Of a stretch of DNA of 64,000 nt, positions 1 through 12,200 are shown piece by piece. Location of the stretch: positions 1 through 64,000 of the forward strand of contig JAAMXY010000886.1 in the NCBI GenBank assembly GCA_019677205.1. The letters are read 5' to 3'. The notes under the pieces are model-generated. The model was not told where the DNA came from. It did not search any database and saw only the letters and a list, made by a program, of their open reading frames with translations. The stretch's first letter is position 1; each line of letters starts with the position of its first letter. This DNA is from Pinguiococcus pyrenoidosus. Its lineage: Eukaryota > Sar > Pinguiophyceae > Pinguiochrysidales > Pinguiochrysidaceae. A program made the position numbers and the translations under genes.

Positions 1-868
1 GTATGGCGGACTTGATGCTACTCCCGGTGGTGGCGCATATGGCGGACTCGATGCTGCTGCTGCTGGTGGCGCATATGGTGGACTCGATGCCTCTGCCGGC
101 CTCGAAGCGTCTACCGGCCTGTACGGAGGGCTCACTGGCGCAGAGAAGGGCGACGTCGCCTGTGGTGCTGTTGGTGACCGCGCTGGGAGGGTTTGGCCCC
201 CTTGGATCTTCGGGGACTGGGGGCTGTGCGGACTTTGCGCCGCCGGAGATTGCGAATGCCGCGCTTCTGGCGACGCCACCGAGTTCGCGTGGCTCGGACT
301 GCCCTTCGCATCCCGAATGGCGGAGAGCTTCGGTTGGCGTGGGCGGACGATCGGGAGAGACCGCAGCTCTTGTAAGGCGGCCTTGGATTTCAAAGTTCGT
401 GAAACGCTCAAGTTCCTCTCCAAGTCGACGCCCGAGCCACTCGCTCACCTTGTGTCGCTCTGGAAGGGCCTTGCGCTCCGCATACAAAGCCAGCAGGAGC
501 TGCTCGGCCTCCGTGTGCGCCTCCATGGCGCTTTCGCGAGCCTTTCTACACGCTTCGGAGAGAGGGTAGCTCCGTATATGACCAAGTCTGATTCGATGGT
601 CCTCGATGTACCTGCGGGCGTAAATTTGTTCGCTTTTTGCTTTTGCCCTCTTCCAGCCTTGTACTTCTCCTACCTACTCAGGTAGTGATACTCCATGGTA
701 CCCCATGGCCACTTTGAAAGCAAGGAGTACGTAGGTCGGGATTCGCCCCAAAAGCGAAAAGCGGTCCCGCTGTTCTGCGTTCAAGTGCGCCTCACGCCGC
801 CCCCGCCCAACGCGCCCGCTCGAACTTGCTTCGTTTCCCTCGCGTATCGCCAAGGAAGGTGGTGACAC
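1..868 (-). CDS. Unrecognised protein with Ser/Pro-rich tail, multi-exon, 5' part (runs off left edge)
   Basis: I do not recognise this protein. Reading leftward, a clear coding exon spans 673-449. It follows a TAG acceptor at 674-676 and encodes a charged helical segment (GWKRAKAKSEQIYARR..., then EAEQLLLALYAERKALPER). It ends at AAG|GTGAGC, a textbook donor. A 67-bp intron (448-382) with acceptor CCAAG leads in phase into a second exon (381-1) beginning AALQELRSLPIVRP. That exon turns into a tail with many S-P dipeptides and SPPYAPP repeats before the window edge. The unspliced frame also stays open but becomes implausible, which supports the intron. A first exon may start at ATG 868-866 (MSPPSLAIREGN) and be joined by a donor near 730 (GTACTC). 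The many S-P sites suggest proline-directed phosphorylation (inference). The plus-strand frame opposite is also open (AYGGLDA repeats) but reads less like protein. Confidence 0.55.
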
Positions 869-912
869 GTGCGTCGCGTTTCGGTCCGCGAGGACCGCGA
901 ACCGAAGGCGCC
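869..912. promoter_or_regulatory. Putative shared promoter between two head-to-head genes
   Basis: If the left-hand gene starts at ATG 868 (minus) and the PPP4R2-like gene at ATG 913 (plus), only 44 bp separate the two start codons. Transcription would then start inside the opposite gene's 5' exon. No TATA box or other core element is visible. Both starts are inferred, so the interval could be larger. Confidence 0.25.
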
Positions 913-1878
913 ATGCGCGAGTACCGCAAACGCGCCGCAGGAGAGTACATGCGGAAGCGCCGGAGGACCAGCAGCAGCTCTGGCGACGAGATTTTGGCCA
1001 TGGATAGCTCTCCGGAGTCGCTGGGTGCGGTGGCAGAAGGCAAGATCGCGTCTCCGGGCGCAGAAGCGCCGCAGCTGGCAGTTGCGGAGCCGCAACTTTT
1101 CAAGATGGAACGCACCGAAGGTTCGCCAAGTTTCTCTTCTCGCAGCTTCATTGCGCTCAGGAGGATAGTAGAAAGCTCTCTTGGGGTTCTAGAAGAGTAG
1201 AATCGCTGGGGAAGGAGCAAGGAGAAGGGATGGTCATCGGGAATGGCGCTCTCGCTAACTGCCTTCGTTTGGTCTCAAGCAGAAGTGGCTTCGAGCCAGC
1301 GCGGCGAAGAGATGCTCTACGAGGTCGCGCGCTGCGGGAAGGTGACTTGGAAGTGGAGCCAGCTGCTGCAAGTCCTAGACAAGAAGATGGACGAGGTGAC
1401 TACGCTGGCAAAGGGGTGGCAGTCATGGGAGCTTTGTGCTGATCGCGGTTCGGTCGCGTGCAGGTGCTGCAGATGTACGGCGAGAAGTATGGGCGACTAG
1501 AAGAGGTGGACGGCGTCGGCCATGACGAGCGATGCAGCATGCTCCGTACGGTGCGTGCAAGAAACGTGATCGGGGCACGCGTTTGGTAGAGCATGCACCA
1601 ATTCTCACTGCTTCTTCTCCGTTTCGCAGGCCTTGAATGCCTTCCACGGCCCTCCCTTCACGATTCAGCGGCTTGCAGAGGTTTGCAACTGCACCACCAG
1701 CATGTGATGCTTCAGAGAGCACCAGGTTGCTGATCATCCGTCATTGAAAATGATCTTGCAGGTCCTGCTGGCACCACATCCGCAGTACACGGCGACGCGC
1801 AAGCTTGTGAACGGCCTCGAGAAACTTCTTTCCGTGTCTTCCACGTTAGAAAGCATCGAAGAGGATGCTTTTGCATAG
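913..1878 (+). CDS. PPP4R2: PPP4R2-like regulatory subunit of protein phosphatase 4, five exons
   Basis: PPP4R2 helps target the PP4 catalytic subunit, which in animals and yeast acts in DNA-damage recovery and splicing-factor maturation. Exons read: 913-1196, 1296-1395, 1464-1550, 1630-1680, 1762-1878; introns 99, 68, 79 and 81 bp. Exon 2 gives EVARCGKVTWKWSQ followed by KKMDE. Exons 4 and 5 join as FHGPPFTIQRLAE + VLLAPHPQYTATRKL, then VNGLEKLLSVSS. This aligns without gaps to the animal family signature around PFTIQRLCELL and EKNVMVVS. The last three introns are phase 0 with GT...GCAG or CGCAG ends. The first join (donor GA|GTAG, acceptor TTCGAG) is the least certain; donor at 1186 with acceptor at 1299 also works. 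The predicted product is about 212 aa. It has an N-terminal Ser-rich extension with a basic cluster (MRKRRR) and lacks the long acidic C-terminal tail of the human protein. Confidence 0.8.
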
Positions 1879-2557
1879 GAAACGCTTCCAGGAGTGCAGC
1901 CTGCTTCTTTAGGGACGGTTGCCGCTTGTCGCGCCTTTTGCGAGAGGTGCGCGCAAAGCCGGTCTTGCAGCCGTGGAGGCTGCGGCGTGCAGGCAGTCTA
2001 TGTTGTTGTGTGACTGTCGAGCGACGCGGTCGCTCGACGGATTGGTGGAGTGATCCGTTCGAATGCGCCCATGTGTCGATGCATTCTGTTGTCAGTGTCT
2101 TGAGATTTCCTGTGGATGTTCGAGCTGTTTCCCCAATTCGATTTTCCGAACGTCTGCGGGGAGCGAAGGGAGCTCTCTCCCAGCTCAGTGTTGGGTCAGG
2201 CCGTGGGAGGGTAAGGTCCTCCGCATGCTAGCATTTGCCGGTGGAAGATGGACAGCGCCATCCTCCTTCAACGGTCGCAAGGAAAATTTGTAAAGGCAGC
2301 GTATGGAGTGTTTACAACCCTTTTTGATTCTTTTGCGTTCGGAATCCTCCCCCTAGTTCCCCACTTCTGTAGTCCATCCCTGCGTCCACTCATCCAATCC
2401 ACCCGTCTATCTATCCCTCGATCTGCGCTCGGATGCCCCGTTCTCCCACCGTACGCTTGTCCGTCAGGCGGCGCCCCACTGGATCGCCTTGGTCTGGACT
2501 TCCATCCCGGCATCTCCAGGCACCATCCCGTTCTCGGCTCGACGCAGACTCGTGCGC
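1879..2557. other. Intergenic region between convergent gene ends
   Basis: The PPP4R2-like gene (plus) and the giant gene (minus) end facing each other here. The forward frame at 1926-2231 is open but does not read like protein, and I see no gene. The only structure noticed is a short perfect inverted repeat at 2016-2038. The region should hold both 3' UTRs. Confidence 0.6.
2016..2038. repeat. Perfect 10-bp inverted repeat with 3-base loop
   Basis: GTCGAGCGAC at 2016-2025 and its exact reverse complement at 2029-2038 flank GCG. A transcript of either strand could form a 10-bp hairpin. It lies 138 bp past the PPP4R2 stop, so it could sit in that 3' UTR. Function is unknown, and a chance GC-rich palindrome cannot be excluded. 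Confidence 0.5.
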
Positions 2558-5500
2558 CTACGCGGTGGCAACTGCAGAAAGGGCGGACCCGCCGCTTAGG
2601 CAGTTCGCTCCAGCGAGGCTGCAAAACGCCCCGCTCCCTATGGTGTTCCTCGCCAAGACGCGCACGTAGTACGTCCGACGAGGCGTCAGACCGGCCAGCG
2701 TCAAGGCCGTCGTGGAGCCCGGCACGACGCTTCGTCCTCGATCGTTGCCAGTGAAGTCTGCTCTTTCGTTGTACTCCACCTCATAGTTGGTAATTTCGTC
2801 GCCTCCGTTGGAGGACGGCATCGTGCCTCCGAGAGGCGTTGGGCAATCATGCGGGTTGCTGGGAAGTCCGCTGCAAGGGATGCCGTGGTGCGGAATCCGA
2901 GGTCTTTGCCAGCCGACGTCCAGGGAGCCGGACGCCGTTCCCGGCACCACCGTAATGGTGTGCGGCTTTCCAGGTACCTGCAGTGCTGGTGCCGAGCTCA
3001 GGGGATTGGCGTTCTGCGCCGCGCCTGCTCCGGCGTTGTTGACGGCAAAGACGCGGACGTAGTATATCGTGTCCTTGAACAGCGACCGGATGGTGTAGCT
3101 CAGCGACTCGCTGGCCAACACCGCCACCCGGCCCTTCTGGGGCGGGGCCGTCACCGAGTTGAAGGAGCTGGTCGTGTCCCATTCCACCTCGTACGACGAC
3201 ACGGCATTGCCGCCGTCGTCGATGGGATTGGCGAACGACACGGTGAGCATCGTGTCCGACGTGATGCCCAGGAAGACCCCCGTGGGCGCCGACGGCGCCT
3301 GGTACGGCGCCGTGGACAGCGGTGTCGTCACCTGAGGCGAGCCGTAGCCTTGGCTGTTGGCGGCGGAGACTCGGACGTAGTACTGTTGGCCTTTCTCGAG
3401 ACCGGTGATGGTGATGCCGAACGGACCGCCGCCTTCGAGGTTGGTGAGCAGCACGACGCCAGGGTTGCTGAAGCTCACTTCCGAGCTGTACTCGATCTTG
3501 TAGCCGGTGACGGTGTCGCCGCCGTTGTCGGACGGCGCCGAGAAGGACACCACCAGCTCCGCCGAGTTGAGGCTCTCGACGACCGGGCTGTTGGGAGGGC
3601 CCGGCGGCACCTGCGGCTTCTCCGGCGACGGCGCCACCTGCGGCAGGGAGTAGCCAACGCGGTTGACAGCGAAGACCCGGAAGTAGTACAGCTGCCCTTT
3701 CACCAGCGCGGTGGCCCCCACGTCGAAGGTCCCCGTGCAGCTGGCGTAGGTCTCTCCTGCCACCGTCTGCGTCACGGATATGTCGGCCGTGCCACCGCCG
3801 TCCGCCGTCAGAGCGGCGGCGTTCTTGGCGATGGCGAAGTCGTTGGAAGCGCGGGCATCGTCAAGGAAGGTGACTCGCCAGGTGTAGGTATTCTCTGTCG
3901 GCGTCGCTCGCACTCTCGTGACGGTGACGCCGCCGGGGAGTCGGTCCAGCCAGGCTTCGATCTTGCTCTCCATGGAGCCGGACGCCTGGACCCTCCCCAG
4001 CGAGCATGTGGCACCGAGCAGGCAATACACCTGCGACGCCGAGGTGGGCCCCCGGCCACCGTTGAGCCTGGTGATGGTGGCGGCGCCCGCGATGCCGGCA
4101 AAGTTCCCGCCTAGGGTGAACTGAGCCGCGCTGTCGACGCTTGCCACCGTGTATTCCTGGTTCACGTGCGTCGACAGACTGAACCGCAGCCGGTCGCCTG
4201 CGAAGATGGTGCCTACAAACCCGGCGCCGGTGACGATGGGCGACCCATCTGTGACGCCGCCGGTGACCAAGAGCACCTCCTCGAGACCCGTCTCGTCGCC
4301 GGTGCTGGCCACGGCGTCGTAAGGGATGCCGTCGGTGGTGAAGGTGAAGCCGTCGACGGAGATGTCCAATGCGAAGTGGCCGCCGGTCACGGTGCCGGTA
4401 TCTACCGTGGTGGAGACTTCCCACACGGTGCGCTTGTTGGTGGTGGGACACAAAAAGTCTTCCCAGATGGGGAAGTCGAAGGTGCTCGTCGGGTCCAGCT
4501 CCGCGCGGTACTTCAGGACGACGTCTCCGCCGTCGGACAGCGGGGCGGCCCAAGTACCTCGCAGCGTGGTGATGCTGCCGGTCTTCACGCCGACCAGAAC
4601 CCCCTGCGGCGGCTCCGGTACTTGGAGCGGCAGCGTCAAGCTCGTAGGTGTCGAGGCCCGAGGGACACCGAGGCCGAAGGCGTTGACGGCGGACACCTGG
4701 ACGGAATAGCTTCCACCTGCCACCCTTCCTGGGACGACGTGCGTCCGAGTCGACGCCGACACCATGACCGAGTAGTACTCGGCGCGCCCCTCTCCGATCA
4801 CCGCGTCGGTGGCTTTGTAGTTGCTAACACCATCCAGACTGTTGTCGCCGTCGTAGACTTGGAGAGTTCCCGCCGTGAGCGCGGCCGCGTCCACGATCAA
4901 GGCGTCGACGTTGCCCTCGTCGTTGGGGAACGTAATGGTCCACGTCGGCGGCGTCGCGCCGTCGTCGGTCACCGCCACCTGCCGCACCGTACTTAGCGTC
5001 TCCAGCGCCGTCTTGATGGTGGCGGACGTCGCCGACACCGACAAATATGGAGTGAAGCCCGAGCCGACGCTCCGCAAGCGGAAGTGACCAGCGGCGTCCA
5101 CAGACGGTTGCAGGATCTGCTGTTCCGCGTTGCCGCCGCTTCGTCGTCCCGGTGTCCTCTCCACTACGCTGAGCAGCGGCTGGTTGGCCGTGGCCACCAG
5201 CTCGGCGTGCAGCATGACCTGGTTGCCCACGTTGAGGCCCTGCGTGTCCAGGAAGGTCACGTCCCATGAGAAGCCGTCCACCACCGCGGTCCTCGTGACC
5301 TCGATGTCTCCAACGGTGTACTCGTGGTTGTAGGGCGGCGCGCTATCGAAGCCCAAGTTGATGAGCTGCGAACGTAGCTCCACGGCCGTCACGTCCCAGT
5401 TCATGGCGCCCGTGATCCACGACGCACCGGCCGACACCTTGATGGGTCGCGGCCCGAATTCGAGGGTGAAGGTCGCGTCAGTGGACAGCGCCGGGGTCCC

Positions 5501-8500
5501 GCCGCTCTGGAAGCGCAGCGTGATGGTTTGCACCTCCGCCTGCGCTGCGGGACCCCAGGCCTCCACCAGGTAGCCGGTGATGGTAGAGCCGCCGTCGGCG
5601 GTTTGTCCGGATGGTGCGTCCCATTCGACGGTGAAGTCGGTGATCGGCGTGCTCTGGTCGCTCACGCTCGCGATGGTCACCGTGGCCGGAGCGTCGGCGG
5701 CGCTCTGGGGCGCCGCCGCGGACGTCGACGCCACTGAGTCCCCAGTGCCCTCTGCGTTCACAGCGGAGGCTCGAACGAAGTACGCCTGGCCGGTCAGCAG
5801 CGTCGCGTGCGGACTGCCCAGGTTGTACAGAAGCCGGCCGTCCGCGAGAGTATCAAAATCGGCGGGAACTGCCAGAGAACGAGAACCATAGTTGGCCGTG
5901 TCGAAGGTGTCCGCCGTATCCCATTCCAGCAAGTACGAAGAGATCGCGGCGCCTCCATCTCGCAGCGGCGGATTGATGATGACTTGGAGAGTCGTCCTGC
6001 CAAAGTTGGTCGCCACTGTGCCAACCGGCGCCGACGGGGCCTGGTTGGATGGCGTCGCGGCGTAGATGGCACTCCACTGCGTGTTGTCCACCGGGTCTCC
6101 ATCCGGATCCACCGGCTGCGGCGCCACGGAGTTCCTCGCCGCCACTCGCACGTAGATGGGCGTACCTGCGGCGCCGCCGGGTAGTTCAATGACGTATGCA
6201 AACGGCGGGGTGCCGGCGATTGCGCTGCCCGACACGGCGCAGTGGCCAAAGGTGTTGCCGCTGCAAGTGCCGAGGGACGCTGCAATGGCGTTCGCCATCG
6301 TGACTGTAGTGTCCCACTGCACGACGTAGCTGGTGATGTCTGCCGGGTTATCCGGCGCCGGCGGCTCGCTGAAGAACACCTCGATCTCCGTGCCGGACAC
6401 GACGGAAAGCGAGACGTCAGACGGCGCGTAGGGGATCCGCTTGGGCAGCCCGCTGGTGATGGACGACGTGCTGCCGACGCCGATGGCGTTGCTCATCGTG
6501 ATGGTGCCGTAGTAGGTAGTCCACATGGAGAGACCTCCCACGTAGACGCAGGCGACGCAGTCCCGCGGTCGAATCTCGATGGCCGTACTCCGTGGCGTTA
6601 GGGAGTGCGTCGGTGCCTCCAGCAGACTTGGGATGCCACCGCCGGCGATGTCGATGAAGGTAACGGTCCACTCGAAGCCTCCGCCCCAGGCGTACACGTC
6701 GACTCCGGTCGCCGTGGGACCTGTGTAGGTGTACACGACGCTCGAGTCCGTCTCGGTCGCCAAGTCAACGGTGCTGGACGCCACGAGGTGATCATGGAAG
6801 CTCGCAATGCGAATCCAGTCTCCCGTGCGCCCAATCCGGACCAAATCACCCGCGCGGAGCGTTTGGAAGCAGGTATTGCCTATGCTGCAGGTGGCTCGCT
6901 GCTCGCCGTTCACGACATCCACCGTAAAGCTCAGTTTCTTTGCGGAGAAGTTGCGCGACACTTTGACGACGTTGATGTCGGAGAGGCTCTCCAGCGCATG
7001 GCGCACCGCCTGGGCGGTGGCGCCGGCCTCCAGCAGGTGGGTCTCCTCGGCCCCGTAGCGCAGCTGAAACAATCCAGCGGCGACGGTCGACTGGAACTCC
7101 GTGACGTCAGCATCGTCCAGCTCGATCTTCACGTGCTGAACGCGATTCTCAGGCGCGATGTTTACCGCAATGGGACCATCATCAAACGTGGCGGCTGTGT
7201 CCAGCACGACGCTGATCTGGGTAACCGGAGAGCCACAAGTACCGGCGGTCACGGGGCTTCGACTGCACGAGTCGAGCGCTTCGTATGACACGGACAGCGC
7301 GGAACCCAGAGCTTCGCTACCTCTCACGATCTCCAGCACTGCGCCGGCGGCGCCGACGCCTTGCAAGGAGGACGTCTCGATGGACAAAGGAGCTACATCT
7401 CCAGGCATGGAGCGGAAGGTTACCAAGTAGGTGCTGCCGCCTTCCGTGCCGAAGGTCTCGTACGACACGTCGACGCGACCCAGCAGAGGGATGTCTGCTT
7501 CCAATGCAGTCTTCAAGTCGCCGGCGCTGGCGCTGACCGGGATATCGCCGGTGACGACGCCACCGTGGCTCAGGCGAAACGCGCCGGAAAGCGAGTTGCC
7601 TTTCTGGGTCTCCACCGCTGTGATGGTCGCGCCGGCTCCCGTGAGGCTGCTGGTGACGCCAAAGTCCGGGTAGTCCCCGACGTAGCCGACGAAGGTGATG
7701 GACCACTTGCGGCCGTTCTGCCGATCCGGCGCCGAGCTCGTGACGCTGACGTCACCGACGCCGGGAATGCGCTCGAGGGTCCCTTCCACGAGCGCCGCCG
7801 AAGCATCAAAGGGAATGGAGTCGGAGGAGCCAAGCAAGAAGGATCCGCCGAGCACGTTGGCTTCGACGACCGTCTCCACGTCGCACAGTGCGCCGCTGCT
7901 CTGCATGTCGGCATTCATGGCGCACACGATGGCATCAACAGGGCTGAAGTCCTCAAACACCATGGTGAAGACCTGACGATTCGAGTACGGAGCCGGGTCG
8001 TTGTCGGCCAGCTCCACCGTGACCTCGCCAATGCCCGGTATCTTCTCGACGGCGCTCGAGACTTCCGCTGGCGTCGCCGACTGCGGATCCAGGGAGAAGT
8101 CCCCGGTGCTGTGAACTGACACGGTGATATCGACTGGCGACAGCCCGGTGGCCTCCACGAAGGTTTTGATGGTGCCGTCCTGGACGGTAGAGAACTCTTG
8201 GCAAGCGCCGCCAGGAGTGAACGACACGCGTGGCGGATCCCCAAAGGCTGCGGCGGTGTGGAAGGATTCTCCGGTGTAGTAGACGAAGATCTCGCGGTAG
8301 GTGGTGTTGAACGTGCCCGCCGTGGTGAGAAGTCGCGCACTCTGCACGTTAGACAGCGTGATCAGCTCGGCCTCCAGGACGGCGTCGGGGGCATCCCAAT
8401 CCACGCAGGACGCCGTTGTTTGTACATTTCCCGTGGCGAACTCCACTGACATGACGAATTGGCCAAAGGAGATCGCTTGCTCAGCAGAAATGATAACCTT

Positions 8501-9230
8501 CTCCACGTGGGTGTCGGAGCCGATCGCCTCGTTCTCGTTGAGCGTGCCGGACGCGATGGTCGGAGTGCCCACGGCGGCGGCCAGGGCGGTACACGCCGTC
8601 GATGCCTGGTCGGTGGTGCTGACAATCACCTCGGGGACATTTCCCGGGACGCCAGCGAAGGTGATCGAGTAGACGTAGCCGAAGCTCGAGGACGCACCGC
8701 CGTTTCCAGATCGAGTGACCACGACGGCATCGGCTGGGAAGATCGCCAGGGCGTTGATGGCGGCTTGGACGGCGGTGTCCGCTGCGCCGACGGCGAGACA
8801 CGTCGCTGTCTTCTCTGCGCCGAGGGCAGCCGTGGAGAATTCAAGGGCGTACGTGCCGGCCGTAATCGTCGAGCTAGACGTGATGGTCACCGTCTGGACC
8901 TCCGGGATGCGGAGGGCGAAGCGGCTCGTCCCCGTCAGCGAGTTGAATGCCACGGACACTTCTTGCACTTCCTTGATCGCCGCCGCCGTGGTCGTCACTT
9001 CTTGGACCTCGTCCACGTGCTTGGCGCCGACGACGACGGCCTGGATCTCGTCCACGTGAAGGGCGTGGTCCAAGCCGAAGGACTCGGCCGCCGTTGGGGT
9101 CGACGCCGGCGTGGCCGAGACGGTGCCCGACGGCGAGCTGGTCCCAATCTGGTTCCGCGCCGACACTCGCACGTAGTTGATGACGCCTGTCTGAAGCCCG
9201 CTGATCGTAAACTCCGTGGGCTTGGTTCCC
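2558..9230 (-). other. Giant protein C-terminal region: FN3-rich with beta repeats
   Basis: This segment holds the second half of the most widely split FN3 domain (about 9130-9230, NYVRVSARNQIG), a short EVQ ladder, and about nine beta repeats. These are followed by seven FN3 domains (about 6.5 kb down to 2.6 kb). The last three FN3 domains are compact, with no insertion: PGPPNSPVVESL, PSAPTGVFLGI and PGKPHTITVV. The final domain carries a Cys/His/Pro-containing insertion before its SSNGGDEITNYEVEY strand. After YYVRVLARNTIGSG only about 25 residues remain before the stop. There is no membrane anchor. Confidence 0.75.
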
Positions 9231-12200
9231 CTGACGATGTCGTCGTACGCAGCGATAGTCGCACCCAGCGGAAGGTCCACATTGGTAAGAGTCGGAGCAG
9301 CCACGTTGCCCAGCTGGCTCGAGTACTTCAACGTCCAGAAAGTTCCTCCAACTCGGTACAGCGGTAGACCTACTGCGTCGGGTCCCGTCCACTTGGTTGC
9401 GGTCGAGCTGTCCAGCACACTCGCCAGCGGCACTTGCGCAGAGGTCAGCAGCGCATCTTTGGTGCCGTCCAGAACGGTTGTGACCTCGATCACCTCCCCG
9501 ACGAGGTCAAACTGCCCGGCGCACGTCCCTGGGGACGACACCGCGAGCTCGAGGTAGTCGTAGCCTTCGATGCGGCCACTGCCTTGCGTAGTGCCTTGGT
9601 GGAAGTAGACGTTGAAGATGAACCCGTTCGGCGCCAGAATCGGGTCCGTCGACCGCGTCACCGAGACGCATTCCGCGCCGCTCACATGCGACGCCGTGCA
9701 GAGGTTCTGGCCTAGAAGAACCGCCGCGAGCTTGCTTTCAAGCACTTCTTCCTCGACGTTGTATGGTACGCAGGTATCGATGTCGACGGCGTTGTAGGTC
9801 ACCAAGAACTCGGCGTTTGGGGTCCAGCCGTCGCCGTCGGTGTCCTTCACCACGATCCGCTGTACCTCGCGCGCGCTGTCAAGCACGGAAAACGTCTGCG
9901 GTACGAGGCTGACTTCAAAGGTACCGTCGACGACGGTGTTGATGAGAGACGCCGTCGTGATGCTGCGGATGACGCTGCCACCTTCTGCGTCTGTCGAGAC
10001 GGAGATGGTGCTGCCGGGGTCCAGGGTTGTCGGACACGCCGCCGCATACGCTCTGAAGACATCGCTCACCACGTGTCCGGATGCGCCGCCAAAGCTCACG
10101 GTGATCCCCTGGTAGACTTGCGTGGCAGATGTCGCCACCCCCACGGCCACCACCACCGGCGTGGCGCCTTGGTAGTCGTACGCGGTGACGTCAAAGGTCT
10201 CGCCGGCTTGGATCGTAGCTTCCAGTATAAGCTCGTTCCCGCCGGAGTAGGTGCCGCTGAAGGTGACGTCGTCGACGCCGCTGCCCGAGAAGGTGTAGAA
10301 ATGCGAGGAGCTGGAGGCGACAGCGTACCCCAGGATGTCGTTCGGCAGGTCGCCGAGAACGACGTCGCCGACGAAGCTCACCTTGAACGTTGGGCCGTAG
10401 CTGTCTTCGGAGAAGGCGGCGCCGCCCTCCTTGCTTACCGACACCTGGTCTCCCGAGTTGGTCTGGACGCGATCGACTAGGTTCTCCAAGGCGGTCTGGA
10501 AGGCGGCGGCGGTAGCGTCCCAGGGGAGACACTCGGCGACTTGTGCCACCTGGCCATTGTACACCAACGCGTACACGGGATTCACATCTGTGACGATCGC
10601 CGGCGCCGCAAGATCCACAAGCTGGACCTCGGAGGAGCCACCGTCGGCCACCGACTGGATCGCGACGTCCCTTGACGTGCCCCCCGTGTGGTAGTAGTCG
10701 TTGGGGCTGTCGAGGTTGATGTCTTCCACGCAGGTGCCGGTCCCCTCGTCGACGATGCTCACCGTTGCTTCGTTTCCAAAGTGCGGACCCACGAAGAACA
10801 GGTCGTAGGAGTAGGCCGGAACCGGCTGAGCGGACGGACGAAGCGCGATGCTCGCAGACGCCGGCGTCACAACGTGGATCGTCTGGGCACCGGTCGTCCC
10901 CGTGGAGAAGGCTTCTGTGAGCGCAAAGTCCGCGGGGCCCCCGACAGCCTGCGTAGATGCTACGGTGTAGAGCTTGGTGGCGATGCTGGAGCCGCCGATG
11001 CGAACCCTGTCACCGGGTCGGAGCAAGCTAGAGATATCGCCGCTGGCCGCCAGTGTCGTCTGGCCACTGGTTCCCGTGACGTCCACGGTGACCGGCAGCA
11101 GCGACGCCGCTCCATCCAAGTCGCCACACACATCTGTCGAGCTGGCGACGTCCACGATCATCAGGCTCGGCATGGTCGGCCCCAGCACTGAGCTCGTTCC
11201 TCGGGATGTCTGATCGCCAGAAAAGTCGATGGTGTACACGTATCCGTAGCCGGAGGCGGCGGAGCCGTCTCCCGTCCTGGTAACCGTAATGTGATCACCA
11301 TCGTTGACGCTTCCGTCCTCGTTCCAGTCGAACTGCAGATCGTCAAGCGCGCTCTCGACCTCCTGCGCAGTGGCTCCGTACTCAAGACACGGCGACGACG
11401 TGGTCTGCGCAGCGGAAGCGCCGCCGGGCAGCGTGGTTGCGCGGTCGGAAACGACCTTGATGCGATAGTAGCCGAGCCCGGCGCTGTTGGCCTGGACGGC
11501 TTTATCTGCCGTCTGGATGATTTCATACCGCCCGAAGCGCCCTTCTCCGGTGCCGGACCGCGTTACCAACAGCGGAGCCGAGTGCACCTTGTAAATAATC
11601 GCACCGGGTAGCGCAACGCCGTGGCTGACTTGCGACGTCAAGAGCAGACTGTGTGAACCCAGGTTGAAATCGAAGCCGGACACCACAAAGTCGCCAGAGA
11701 CGAAGCTGCTGTCGCCTGGGTTCTGGAAGCGAAGGGTGTCGCCGACCCCGACTTTCCCCGCGACCGGGGCGCTGATGACTACTTGAGCCGCTGGGGTGGT
11801 GGCGATTGCTGCAGTTGCACCCGAAACGAGAGAGAGCTGGACGCTATCTAGAGCGTTGAGAGTACTTTGCACGGCGCTGGCCTGCTCACCCCATGAGATG
11901 CAGTTCGGCGTAAGGCTGCTCCCCACCTGCAGACGATAGTAGCCTCCTCTCACGGTGCCGCGGTCGACGCTGAGCGTGAGGCGCTGGTGCTCCGTGAAAC
12001 CGCCTTGCGTATGCGTCCCAGTGATCGCGAAGAAGGTGGTGTCGCTCACCGAGCCCGGTTGCCCGGCGCACGCCGTGGACACCACGAGCTCTGGGACGTT
12101 GCCACGGACACTGGCGCCTTCGAAGTAGAGCGTGAAGATCAAGGGATCTCCGAGATCCTCCGTGAACGTCGTCTGCGCAACCACGATGTCTCCGGGGTTG

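Noticed and set aside
2-685. Plus-strand frame with AYGGLDA repeats at the left edge
   Set aside because: The minus strand gives a better protein with proper splice sites (AAG|GTGAGC, CCAAG) and S-P/PPY low complexity. The plus-strand repeats are its reverse-complement shadow.
826-912. Earlier in-frame ATG (826) for the PPP4R2-like gene
   Set aside because: It would lie inside the proposed first exon of the opposite gene and adds only an Arg-rich stretch; ATG 913 is preferred, though not proven.
2055-2080. tRNA T-arm-like GTTCGAAT
   Set aside because: The flanking bases do not pair as a T stem, and no acceptor stem or anticodon arm can be drawn.
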